A stretch of DNA of 17,066 nucleotides from an uncultured Lachnospiraceae bacterium (GCA_910576815.1 CAJTKA010000054.1:1-17066); one strand, 5' to 3'; positions 7,501-14,534 are shown, counted from the first letter of the stretch. Translations and numbers: made by a program. The notes: generated from the letters alone by a model not told the origin.

Positions 7501-10085
7501 GTAAATGTATAATCTTTTCCATTCAATCCCAGCGTAATCTGGTTGTTGCTGCTATCAACCGTTACCTTGGAGGGAATCGATGCCGGTCCTACCGCCAGAG
7601 TCGCCGGAGTATTCTCCTCCAATCTCGTACTGCCCTGATATGTTTTAGAGCTACCAGTTGCGCTGCCGCCCGGCCAGTAAGTAAGCGTAGTGGTTCCCTG
7701 ACCGCTCATCGTGAAATTCTGCTGCGGTCTGTCCGCACTCGTACTCTCCACTGTACTAAATTTTATGGGCGTCTCCTCGTAGTAGCCATCCTTTGCCTGC
7801 CCCGGCGTTTGACCCGCGCTGCCGATCGTATGCGGAACTCCATTGATATAAAAGGTTAAGGGACCCTCAAATTTACCGTTCGGAGGCGTGAGCGTCACCG
7901 ATCCTTTATAGGTATATGTTTTATTTTCCGTATAATCCTCTTTCCGCTGGAATAGGATACGGTAGCCGGCGTTGGACTCATAGGTGCTTAAATCGACCTC
8001 TGTTTTCCAGTTGGGGTACTTATGCTCCGCATTGTCGAGCGTCAAATCTTCCTTGTCTACGATCTTGATAAAGTTACCGTCTGATTCCGCCACGAGCAGC
8101 TCACTCAGCTTTTTCTTGATATCATTCCCGTGTTCGTCCTTTCCTACCACAACTTCATGGTTCTTAAAATCCGCATTGATGGCACTAATGATCCCCGACA
8201 AATTCTTGCTGCCGGTACCGATATTGATGGTAAAAGTCTCATTAATATCATACGTGTTGGTCGTATTTCTGTTTGGCGTGCTCTTTATGGTGACATTGAA
8301 TTTATTATTCGCACTCGTAAATCTGATCGAGGACGTAATTCCACTCTGCCCCAGAGAGTAAGCGTTATAATCCTTCACGGACTCGCTGTCAATCGTCGCG
8401 TCCCAACTGCTGCCCGAGCCGTATTTATTATAGTTCTTGATCGTGAACAGGGTATCGTAAGCGGTACTCGCGTCTTTATCAATATTTACAATGGCATCGG
8501 GACCTTCCTTTACGGTACGGATCTCTATGCCCTCAAAAATCAGGTTATCATCGCCCACGGACTCCTTGTTGAGGGTCGCGCCGCCCGGTTTTTTCCCATC
8601 CGGATAGGCATCCCGATAGGGATCATCTTCTTTGGCGCTCGACCGCACTAAATACGCCTTGACCTCACCCTTGAGCCCCGTCGTATTCTCAAATATTTTA
8701 TTTAGCTCATCTACCATCTCCTGCGCCGTATAACCCTCTTTTGTCGGGTCACTTGCATTCGCCGCCTTCTGGGGGATAGTGATCGTGATCGGTGTCTTCA
8801 CGGAGTTCGTCTCCGGGTTCGGGTTTAAGACCAGCTTATTGTTCGTGCTGTTGATATAGTACCGATTATGCTCCTCGTCACGCACATCCGTTGTCAGGAC
8901 TGCCCCGCCCACCACGGAAGCCGGGTCCTGCCACACATGACCATACTGAATATTATCATAAAAAGCAGAGGTATATATGGGGTCTGTGTTCTCGATTTTA
9001 AACATATTCCCCTTAAAGCCGGTGACAATCCCCTCGTCGCTGGAAAGCTGAATGGCAAGCCCATGGTCACTCGCCTTTAAACCGCAGCCCTCCAAGCCTG
9101 AACCCGGGGTTTCGATTGCAACATTTATTGCGTTCATAATGTCCGCTTTCGTCATAAACCTTGTGTATCCGTCAGGTTTATTCTCACCCAGCAGATGAAT
9201 CCAGCCAAACTGTTTCCCGACGGTCGGATCGAAAGACTCCCACTCTACATACATGGCATCGTTTTGCCCTACAACGATCTCCAGTTCATCATCCGGAGTC
9301 AAAAATTCTGTCGTTCCGATCAGCGTACCGTACCCGCCGCCGTCATAATTATCCCATAAAAGGTAAGTCAAACCGCCCTTTACGGAATCCATGACCGCGC
9401 CGCCCTCGAGATTTAATTTGCAGATGCCTTTATCCGTAAGCTCCAGATGGATCGGGCTGTCAACGCCGAACGCATCGTCGATGGCGTCGATCAGCTCATG
9501 AGTGGTATACTTTCCGGTCGGCACAGAAATCGTCATCACCTGCGCCTCATCCGTCAGCGCCGTCCGATAGGTGATGGTCAAATCGTTCTTACCGGGTCTG
9601 ATCTCATGATATTCCTCATAATCCCAGTCAATATTGCCGCTAATCTGGTCGTAGACCGGTTCGTGCTCCTCGAAAATATTCAGTTCGTTGAATGTAGTCG
9701 TGGTGCTGATCCTGTCCAGCTCGTTCTGCAGCTGCTCAAATTCCGCCTCCATGTAGGCTCTGTCCGTAAGCGTATTCGTCCCGTTCTGCGCCTTGATGGA
9801 AAGCTCGTTCATCCGATGGAGGATGTCATGCGCCTCATTGAGCGCACCCTCTCCGATCTGCACCCAGGAAATACCCATCTCGGCATTCTCCGTTCCCACC
9901 TTAAGGCCTCTGATCTGTCTGCGCATCTTTTCAGAGATGGAAAGACCTGCCGCATCATCCGCAGCACGGTTGATCCGATAGCCGGAAGCGAGTTTCTCCA
10001 TCTTCTTTTCTTTGGCCTTCGTCACTATATTAAACTGTCTTTCCGCATTCAGTGCCGCCATATGATGCTGTATCAACATGGACAT
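4542..10085 (-). CDS. Giant flagellin, 1847 residues
   Basis: Filament subunit exported by the flagellar type III system. Residues 1-140 are a normal D0/D1 N-terminus (IQHHMAALNAERQF, then SGYRINRAADDAAGLSISEK). Residues 1756-1847 are a normal C-terminus ending GQAILAQANQSRQGMLSLLG. Usual flagellins have about 270-500 residues; here about 1600 lie between the conserved ends. That part is beta-rich and built of diverged repeats of 80-130 residues, each with a strand pair, a short helix (such as ELVDALQAAID, EMVDELNKIF) and closing strands, similar in style to flagellin-hook IN motifs. Two copies, 965-1068 and 1273-1398, are clearly homologous. EF-hand-like loops occur at 872-883 and 1464-1485. 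No HExxH was seen, so it is not a flagellinolysin. It holds five cysteines, unusual for a flagellin. The ATG at 10079 is an alternative start two codons in. Confidence 0.95.
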   Translation of the reverse strand: MSMLIQHHMAALNAERQFNIVTKAKEKKMEKLASGYRINRAADDAAGLSISEKMRRQIRGLKVGTENAEMGISWVQIGEGALNEAHDILHRMNELSIKAQNGTNTLTDRAYMEAEFEQLQNELDRISTTTTFNELNIFEEHEPVYDQISGNIDWDYEEYHEIRPGKNDLTITYRTALTDEAQVMTISVPTGKYTTHELIDAIDDAFGVDSPIHLELTDKGICKLNLEGGAVMDSVKGGLTYLLWDNYDGGGYGTLIGTTEFLTPDDELEIVVGQNDAMYVEWESFDPTVGKQFGWIHLLGENKPDGYTRFMTKADIMNAINVAIETPGSGLEGCGLKASDHGLAIQLSSDEGIVTGFKGNMFKIENTDPIYTSAFYDNIQYGHVWQDPASVVGGAVLTTDVRDEEHNRYYINSTNNKLVLNPNPETNSVKTPITITIPQKAANASDPTKEGYTAQEMVDELNKIFENTTGLKGEVKAYLVRSSAKEDDPYRDAYPDGKKPGGATLNKESVGDDNLIFEGIEIRTVKEGPDAIVNIDKDASTAYDTLFTIKNYNKYGSGSSWDATIDSESVKDYNAYSLGQSGITSSIRFTSANNKFNVTIKSTPNRNTTNTYDINETFTINIGTGSKNLSGIISAINADFKNHEVVVGKDEHGNDIKKKLSELLVAESDGNFIKIVDKEDLTLDNAEHKYPNWKTEVDLSTYESNAGYRILFQRKEDYTENKTYTYKGSVTLTPPNGKFEGPLTFYINGVPHTIGSAGQTPGQAKDGYYEETPIKFSTVESTSADRPQQNFTMSGQGTTTLTYWPGGSATGSSKTYQGSTRLEENTPATLAVGPASIPSKVTVDSSNNQITLGLNGKDYTFTLADSVGSAFDADGDGKYNQDELVDALQAAIDKQAGEGFGGAVVEIEDNQFVITSRVGNQLSNSGRYTSITSYAKGEAVNTFFESLGKTETAASCTSKLVVKDSIDLTTANDTFEFTFTDKKGNSKAVSFHLLEASESGGLSISKDDLIRRIDTKLKADSATKDKVEVSLDGSNHLVITTLEAGEKTFVQYTTGSGSSINANAKAIFKDIDKAATDLAAEITLNQPVRSTPYSTMSGPETFVVNIDGTDQTFYVQSWSKANNTTNDNSNLVYQLNHGIVVGGVQQKGLNDYGVTASISGGKLVLTKDVAGNDASGNPTSLKMSYGGGGSAMEYIFGKTPAAKADDVALSVSKDGKKIIIEALKPDGTKDSNAVINIDSEYSGGTLAGKQAVRYWDHVQQSGFHSAKFSTVTSVDLSDFVKDGGIELTRWNNELEFEFTENYAETALANPKTDPTWKKVSFRLTESGAGKKTSIDDIVKELQSKIDGALGTDKIEVLFDTKTNKLSLKSTKPGAQFQFRGMVSTASGGSTTLDATNKIGGGFFHHVMCKSEEQTKQLADPSDINGDQFSGDIFAQGRHDLVFDPAGLHPGMSDTLILDLNYFEDADHDGVLDADADRNGKIEGKERDDVKKITLTLHLDERTQARFEDKTSAAEVIDIMRQKIDEAIEDWMKSTEGQQSGLQLHKGLIEVDMGRHDTGVLGNKDKVSMSFTITKNPDIATPVEGYFYIDGIRGNAAYETFYYTEGDLIPGFIEGTKDISKGVVLGDNDKDLYFLVDGEMKHVDLSGLKKHELISASEIVHTISQQFKDQGLPLTVTLGRKGNLRISFDRMGKHSIEQVTGSAREELFFQESSANRLNKERDIRVSSFEGDRLSVYSPRFSTAMLGVNSICISTVKNAEKATNRLKAAIQKVSDMRSTFGAIQNRFEHTVNNNLNKHENLQAAESRIRDADMSNEMVDFSNLSIIQQAGQAILAQANQSRQGMLSLLG

Positions 10086-10092
10086 ATTTTTG

Positions 10093-10102
10093 CCCCCCCC
10101 CT
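10093..10102 (-). promoter_or_regulatory. Flagellin ribosome site made of a nine-G run
   Basis: The minus strand reads A followed by nine G, ending seven bases before the flagellin ATG (10085). It is the only Shine-Dalgarno candidate in the leader. A homopolymer of this length at a spacing-critical position can gain or lose bases by replication slippage, so the run may tune translation. Confidence 0.65.
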
Positions 10103-10176
10103 AAATTTTTGAAAGATTGGAGATTATCGCATACCAAATGTCTGATCCAAAAGCAAAGATAGTACTCCTTTTTCTT

Positions 10177-10201
10177 ATATCGGTCATTCCCTCTTAATTT
10201 G
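10177..10201 (-). promoter_or_regulatory. Possible flagellar sigma (sigma-28/D) promoter
   Basis: On the minus strand ACCGATAT (10177-10184) matches seven of eight bases of the GCCGATAT -10 element known for Firmicute flagellar sigma factors. A CAAA (10198-10201) sits 13 bases upstream in the place of the usual TAAA, slightly closer than the normal 14-16. The transcript would start near 10170 and have a leader of about 85 bases. The fit is partial. Confidence 0.45.
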
Positions 10202-10211
10202 GCAAGGGAAT
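10186..10211. other. Inverted repeat between dehydrogenase and flagellin
   Basis: ATTCCCT / AGGGAAT (7 bp, 12-base loop) spans the spacer and -35 of the candidate flagellin promoter. Its T-run lies on the plus strand side, so it is not a good terminator for the upstream minus-strand dehydrogenase; it could be an operator or a weak attenuator. Confidence 0.3.
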
Positions 10212-10241
10212 TTTTGTTATTTACGATATAAAATTTATTGT

Positions 10242-11297
10242 CTATTTATTTTCCGTAAAAATCATCACTTTCCCATATTCTTCCCGCTTATCTTTCATCA
10301 CCGAGAGTCCCCTGTCCAGCTCCTCCAACAACAGCCGATGGGTGATAAACGCTGCCGGTTCGATCTTTTTTGCTTCCAGCCTGTCTAGCACATAATGCCA
10401 GTCATCGTCCTTTTTATGGGTAAAGGAGGAGTTCCAGGTGCCAAACACCGTCAGCTGATTACGCAGGATCTTCCAATACACCGCTTTGGGCAGCGTCATA
10501 TCTGACGCCGGATTACCTACGAGCATGATCCGCCCGCCGGGACCCGTCAAATTGACCGCCTGTACCATAGTCTCATTTTTCCCGACGCACTCAAAAAACA
10601 CATCCGCGCCTTTTTGGTCCGTCCGCTCCCGCAGCCACTGTTCTACCTCCTGCGACCTGCTGTCGCAAAACGAAGCTTCCGACAAGCCAAGCTGCAGCGC
10701 CATCCTTTTCTGAAATGCTTTATTTCCAATCACCGACACGTTACGACAGCCTGCCTCCCACAAAAACATAAGCAGAAACAGCCCAATCGTCCCCAGTCCG
10801 CAGATTACGATATGCTCATCCGGCGAAGGCGCCGCCTTTCTCATGGCATGCACTGCCACCGACATGGGCTCCAACATGGCCGCTTCCTCAAACCGTACGC
10901 CTTCGGGCAGGGCGATCAGATTTTTCTCGGGCACTGCCACATACTCCGCAAAGGCGCCGTCCCTGCGGGAACCAAGATAGCTGTAGTGGCGGCACATTTC
11001 ATACTGTTGCTTTTGGCAGGGCAGGCATTCCTCACAGGGAATCAACGGAAAAACACCGACCCGCTTCCCCTGCCAACCCACATCTACAGCCGCGCCTACG
11101 GCTTCCACCTGCCCCGCAAACTCATGCCCGGGGATCAGCGGATAGGAATAGGTTCCTGTATAAAACACCCGCGGAATGTCCGAGCCGCAGATCCCCACCG
11201 CCTTTACGGCAAGCAGGATTTCATTGTCTCCTATGATAGGAGAGTTTACTTCCTCGAACCGAAGATCATTGATTCCATGTAAGACCCATGCCTTCAT
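10242..11297 (-). CDS. Zinc-dependent polyol(-phosphate) dehydrogenase, GatD-like
   Basis: Medium-chain dehydrogenase of 351 residues, the normal family size, cytosolic. Catalytic zinc ligands appear as C37 (GICGSDIPR), H58-E59 (GHEFAG) and E143 (MLEP). The structural zinc site is C88, C91, C94 and C102. The NAD(P)-binding loop is GLGTIG at 167-172. The pattern CGSDIPR, GSRRDGAFAEY and FGTWNSS is that of galactitol-1-phosphate 5-dehydrogenases, which act on sugar-alcohol phosphates. It is third in line after an epimerase and a cytidylyltransferase, so it may reduce a ketopentose phosphate (as TarJ does to give ribitol 5-phosphate); substrate is inferred. It lies 62 bases after the cytidylyltransferase stop. 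Another substrate such as a hexitol phosphate cannot be excluded. Confidence 0.85.
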   Translation of the reverse strand: MKAWVLHGINDLRFEEVNSPIIGDNEILLAVKAVGICGSDIPRVFYTGTYSYPLIPGHEFAGQVEAVGAAVDVGWQGKRVGVFPLIPCEECLPCQKQQYEMCRHYSYLGSRRDGAFAEYVAVPEKNLIALPEGVRFEEAAMLEPMSVAVHAMRKAAPSPDEHIVICGLGTIGLFLLMFLWEAGCRNVSVIGNKAFQKRMALQLGLSEASFCDSRSQEVEQWLRERTDQKGADVFFECVGKNETMVQAVNLTGPGGRIMLVGNPASDMTLPKAVYWKILRNQLTVFGTWNSSFTHKKDDDWHYVLDRLEAKKIEPAAFITHRLLLEELDRGLSVMKDKREEYGKVMIFTENK

Positions 11298-11359
11298 GAC
11301 AAAACCAGCCCTTCCTTCCCATGCTCCTTTAACAGTAAATGCCTGTCAGCGCAATCTTT

Positions 11360-12061
11360 TCACGCCGTCGTCTCTCCGACTTTCTCCCGAAAGCGCTCCA
11401 GATCCGCCATGGTCGTGATCTTAAAATTCCCCTCGTCCCCCGGGATCATGGCAATATCCATGCCTGCCATCACTGCCGGCTCCGTAGAGCCGTTGATCCG
11501 CATGATCTGCTCCGGAAAAAGCGCCTGATTTGCCTCATAATACTTTCCCAGCACAAAAAGTTCCGGTGCCTGCCCCGCAAAGATCCTGCTACGCTCCAAA
11601 AGGGAGGTGACTGCCGCGCCGTCCTCACTGTAATATACCGTATCCTTCATAGGCAGAACGGGAAGCGCCCCGTCATGCCCTGCCTTCACCGCTGCCAGGC
11701 AGTCTGTTATCTGCTTTGCCGACACCTGCGGTCTTGCCGCGTCATGGATCAGCACACAGTCCGCATTCCCAGCGTACTTCCTGATATCCGTCAACCCATT
11801 CCAAATGGAAAGCTGCCTGGTTTTTCCCGGCTGCGAAAAGCCGCGGAATTTGCCGCACCGTATGTTCTCCATGCAGGCAAGGATATTCTCCTGCCACATC
11901 TCGTCCGCCACGATCTGCACGGCATCGATCCCCTCATGCTCGAGGAGCGTCCGCAAACAGTAATCGATGATCGGTCTGCCGCTAACTTTTATGTACTGTT
12001 TGGGCATCTCCAAACCCATCCTCGTTCCTGTCCCGCCGGACAAAAGAAGCGCTGTCACCAT
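11360..12061 (-). CDS. Cytidylyltransferase of the IspD/TarI family
   Basis: Transfers CMP from CTP to a sugar-alcohol phosphate (methylerythritol phosphate in IspD, ribitol 5-phosphate in TarI). The 233-residue product has the nucleotide-binding loop LLSGGTGTRMG followed by PKQY, then TRQLSIWNGL, HDAARP and the C-terminal GDEGNFKITTMADLERF, all at family positions. The start at 12061 is chosen because MVTALLLSGGTG matches the family N-terminus and GGGGG lies eight bases upstream; the ATG at 12076 would add five residues but leaves only two bases after AGAGGG. The gene begins 22 bases after the epimerase stop. Its company, a pentulose epimerase and a polyol-phosphate dehydrogenase, points to CDP-pentitol synthesis rather than isoprenoid synthesis, though an IspD role is not ruled out. 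Confidence 0.85.
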   Translation of the reverse strand: MVTALLLSGGTGTRMGLEMPKQYIKVSGRPIIDYCLRTLLEHEGIDAVQIVADEMWQENILACMENIRCGKFRGFSQPGKTRQLSIWNGLTDIRKYAGNADCVLIHDAARPQVSAKQITDCLAAVKAGHDGALPVLPMKDTVYYSEDGAAVTSLLERSRIFAGQAPELFVLGKYYEANQALFPEQIMRINGSTEPAVMAGMDIAMIPGDEGNFKITTMADLERFREKVGETTA

Positions 12062-12083
12062 CTTGGCATCCCCCATTTCCCTC

Positions 12084-12746
12084 TTAAAAATGCAGCTCGC
12101 GGATGTTTTTCAGCGTCTCTCCATACGGCGCATCTTTGCCAAAAAGAAGCGTGGTGCCCAGCACGAAGCCTTTCACGCCTCTGGGCGCATACTGCCTGAT
12201 TTTATCCGCCCCGCAGGCGCCATCCCAATAGATCTCAAAGTCGATCTCGTCCTTGATCGCTAACAGTTTCGTGATCTTTTTACCCACATAAGGCAGATAC
12301 ATCTGTCCCGCATTACCCGGGTTCACCGACATCACCAGCACCTTCTTTACAATCACCAGCATCTCCATGACCGTCTCAATACTGGTGCCCGGGTTGATGG
12401 CGATCCCCGGAATCATGCCCGCATTGATGATTTTTTGCAAGGTGGTGGAAGGATGATACTCCGCTTCGGGATGAATGTACACGGTATCGCCTTTGCGCAG
12501 ATTGTCTAAAAAAATATGAATATTGTTGTTGGGGTGTTCTATCATCAGATGCACGTCCAGCGGTTTCTCCGTCGCTGTGGCGATGTACTTCATATCGTTT
12601 AAGGACATAGCAAAGTTGGGCACATAGCGCCCATCCATGATATCAATGTGAAAGGAGTCGATGCCGCCCGCCTCCAGATCCCTGACTTCCTTTTCCAGGT
12701 TGCCGTAATTTGCACACATCATCGATGCGGTCAATTCAAAATCCAT
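12084..12746 (-). CDS. Ribulose-phosphate 3-epimerase family protein, variant site
   Basis: A TIM-barrel enzyme of 220 residues, the usual length. The metal ligands of ribulose 5-phosphate 3-epimerase are kept: H33 and D35 in FHIDIMDGRYVPNF, H66 in DVHLM, and D175 in WDGAC. The flanking loops differ from the standard enzyme: VNPGNAGQ for VNPGFGGQ, WDGAC for VDGG, and LGTTLLF for the usual GS-x-x-F phosphate-binding end. It is thus a paralogue, perhaps with a different pentulose or hexulose phosphate substrate. GGGAGG lies six bases before the ATG. It is the first gene of the cassette behind the 12788-12816 promoter and probably feeds the dehydrogenase and cytidylyltransferase. Confidence 0.85.
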   Translation of the reverse strand: MDFELTASMMCANYGNLEKEVRDLEAGGIDSFHIDIMDGRYVPNFAMSLNDMKYIATATEKPLDVHLMIEHPNNNIHIFLDNLRKGDTVYIHPEAEYHPSTTLQKIINAGMIPGIAINPGTSIETVMEMLVIVKKVLVMSVNPGNAGQMYLPYVGKKITKLLAIKDEIDFEIYWDGACGADKIRQYAPRGVKGFVLGTTLLFGKDAPYGETLKNIRELHF

Positions 12747-12787
12747 AGTTCCCTCCCATAATGATTCGTTTGATTGTGGTGATAACG

Positions 12788-12816
12788 ATTATATCACATT
12801 GGAGGGGAATACTCAA
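12788..12816 (-). promoter_or_regulatory. Sigma-70-type promoter for the sugar-phosphate cassette
   Basis: TTGAGT and TATAAT on the minus strand are separated by exactly 17 bases. The -10 lies 41 bases before the epimerase start codon. This separates the cassette from the helix-turn-helix gene, which ends at 12847. Confidence 0.78.
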
Positions 12817-12846
12817 ACAGATAAAGATATTGACTGTTTTTCGTGG

Positions 12847-13722
12847 TCAAAGTCTCACGATCACGCTCCTGGTCCCCTCGATAAACTGCAGGGCAAATCC
12901 TGCCGGCGTAAGCTGCCCGTTCGGAAAGTCCGCCTTGCCGAAATGTTCCGCAAGCATATCCGCCAATCCGCGCTCCCCTGCCACATTGAGGATCCGTCGG
13001 CTATCGTCCCGAAACCATTTCCACCCATTCCCGCAGGCAAGCATCGTGCTCCCTGCTGCCAGGGTTTTCGGATTCCGCGGATGGATCGTTCCGTCTTCAT
13101 TCAACTGCGTTCTGATCCCCTCTGACGGTTCCCGTATTTTTAAGGAAGCCGGCGGCACATCGCATAAAATCAAGAGGATATCCTCCGCAAGCCGCTCCGT
13201 CCGCAGAGGCATTATCTCCTCTCCTGCTTTGTCACAGGCATAAACTGCCATATTCTGCCACAGCCGCAGCATATGAGTGCGCAAAAGGATGCCATGTCTT
13301 TCTTCCTGCTCTATCCGCTGCTCCCACATCTGCAGCAGATCCCGCGTGATCGCCGCCTGTTTCCGTCTCCTTCTCAGTTCATATGACTCCTCCGCCGTAT
13401 ATCGTCTCACGCCGTACACCGCTTCCGCTTTTTGGCACGTACTGCCGTTCTCTGCGGCTGTACTGCGAACGGCAGCACTTCTGCCCTGCAGCTGATCTTT
13501 GGGCACAGGGCGCAGCAAATTCATAATCGAATCATCCACTCCTCTGACAGCCTGCAGAACATCGTTAAAATACTTCGCTATCCTTTTAAGAATATCAACT
13601 TTAATTATGGTGATATCCCTCTCATATTTACTAAGCGACTGCTGCGTAATGTTTAGTTCTGACGCAAGAATCTCTTGTATTAACCTTCTGTTTTCACGTA
13701 ATTCCTTGATACGACTTTCCAT
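12847..13722 (-). CDS. Xre-type helix-turn-helix joined to a body of unknown function
   Basis: A 291-residue protein. Residues 1-53 are a clear Xre/Cro-type DNA-binding domain (LIQEILASELNITQQSLSKY, then IIKVDILKRIAKYFN). Normal regulators continue VSTDYLLG; here the text changes at about residue 54 to a body I do not recognise: basic RRRRKQ, a helical part with MWEQRIEQEERHG, then a folded-looking end with LACGNGWKWFRDDSRRIL, HFGKADFPNGQLTPAGFALQF and RSVIVRL. DNA upstream of about 13563 is AT-rich; downstream it is clearly GC-richer. That fits a fusion of a foreign regulator fragment to the body of a resident gene whose own start may have been the ATG at residue 67. GAGG lies nine bases before the first ATG. 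Whether it controls the downstream cassette is unknown. Confidence 0.7.
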   Translation of the reverse strand: MESRIKELRENRRLIQEILASELNITQQSLSKYERDITIIKVDILKRIAKYFNDVLQAVRGVDDSIMNLLRPVPKDQLQGRSAAVRSTAAENGSTCQKAEAVYGVRRYTAEESYELRRRRKQAAITRDLLQMWEQRIEQEERHGILLRTHMLRLWQNMAVYACDKAGEEIMPLRTERLAEDILLILCDVPPASLKIREPSEGIRTQLNEDGTIHPRNPKTLAAGSTMLACGNGWKWFRDDSRRILNVAGERGLADMLAEHFGKADFPNGQLTPAGFALQFIEGTRSVIVRL

Positions 13723-13806
13723 AATTGATTACCTCATAAACATAACATACATTTATATTACCTTAATTTGATTATCGTGATACCATCAATAGAAGTAATC
13801 AATTAC
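13721..13806. promoter_or_regulatory. Repeated GTAATCAATTA element around the regulator start
   Basis: GTAATCAATTAC at 13795-13806 (plus) recurs as GTAATCAATTAT on the minus strand at 13721-13732, where it overlaps the ribosome site and start codon of the helix-turn-helix gene. The upstream copy has symmetric GTAAT / ATTAC arms. Such a pair is what an autorepressor would bind. This is inferred from position and symmetry only. Confidence 0.35.
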
Positions 13807-13820
13807 TCGATTTTGAATAA

Positions 13821-13858
13821 TGGGGCTGTTGCACTAATTACTTAGTGCGGCAGCCCCA
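13821..13858 (-). terminator. Long 17-bp hairpin, terminator or element end
   Basis: TGGGGCTGTTGCACTAA and TTAGTGCGGCAGCCCCA pair over 17 positions (two G-U) around the loop TTAC. It lies just past the stop of the 13864-14534 gene, so a terminator is simplest, but the following minus-strand tract TTATTCAAAA is only weakly U-rich. The GGGGCTGTTGCA arm also resembles terminal inverted repeats of some insertion sequences. Confidence 0.55.
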
Positions 13859-13863
13859 TCCAT

Positions 13864-14534
13864 CTACTCATGTAGCCATATGAATTGTGTTGATGAAGAA
13901 GTAATTTCATTGTAAATAATATCTGCTATATCATCTTCTGATGCTTGCTTGTTATCGGCTCCTATGCACCTCCCAACTTCATTATTATGCAAATCCATAT
14001 CTCTGTGCGCTGCTTTGGGATATCCATCTGATTCATTGCCTATAACATCTTTATCCTCATGTACTGTTGCAAATAACTCCGCTTTCTCTTTGCCTATTAG
14101 CACTGGCATTTCCGCATTCCAGTCTCCATGACGGAAAGCATCGCTCCTATCTCCCAACCCGGTAAAGCCAAACTTAGCTTCTGTTTTTGATGTTGCTATA
14201 GTTTTTGCGGTATTTACTTTTAGAGTGTCAAACGGATCACGGATACATAATTTTTTCTCAGATTCAGTAAGAGCATTCCATATATCTACAGTTCTCGGAT
14301 TCATTTCCGATTCCAAGTGTCGTTCATTTATAAGTACGAGAATCTGTTCGTCCGTATAATTTGGATTTTATTTTTTGATAGTCAAAAGCTCATCAATTAA
14401 AGAAATGAATTCATCTTGTTTAATGCGTACCAAATCGCTACGATTTAGGCTTTCATCTTCGGCAAATACTTTAACCGACACAGACAACATGAATATGACT
14501 ACCATGTTCATAAAAACAATATTTTTTCCCTCAT
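13864..14534 (-). pseudogene. Secreted DUF6973-like protein, broken by stop and frameshift
   Basis: The intact 3' part encodes DAFRHGDWNAEM, ELFATVHED and MDLHNNEVGR, a set of conserved H/D/E/N residues I associate with DUF6973 proteins (role unknown, often secreted or toxin-associated). In the same frame upstream an in-frame TAA (14368-14370) follows KK, and beyond it reads a signal-peptide-like MNMVVIFMLSVSVKVFAED from 14511. A better start, ATG at 14532-14534 with GGGG seven bases before it, encodes MREKILFL but is one base out of frame across A6 and T5 runs. So one frameshift and one nonsense change have split a gene of about 223 codons. The remaining frame could only start at TTG 14316 without a good ribosome site. 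DNA is AT-rich. No gene is visible in 14535-14690. Confidence 0.7.

Noticed and set aside
4542..10085. Possible flagellinolysin (metallopeptidase in the flagellin insert)
   Set aside because: No HExxH or other zinc-peptidase motif was seen in the 1847 residues.
11339..12199. Plus-strand frame of 286 codons opposite the cytidylyltransferase
   Set aside because: Overlaps clear IspD-family and epimerase-family coding on the minus strand and has no domain of its own.
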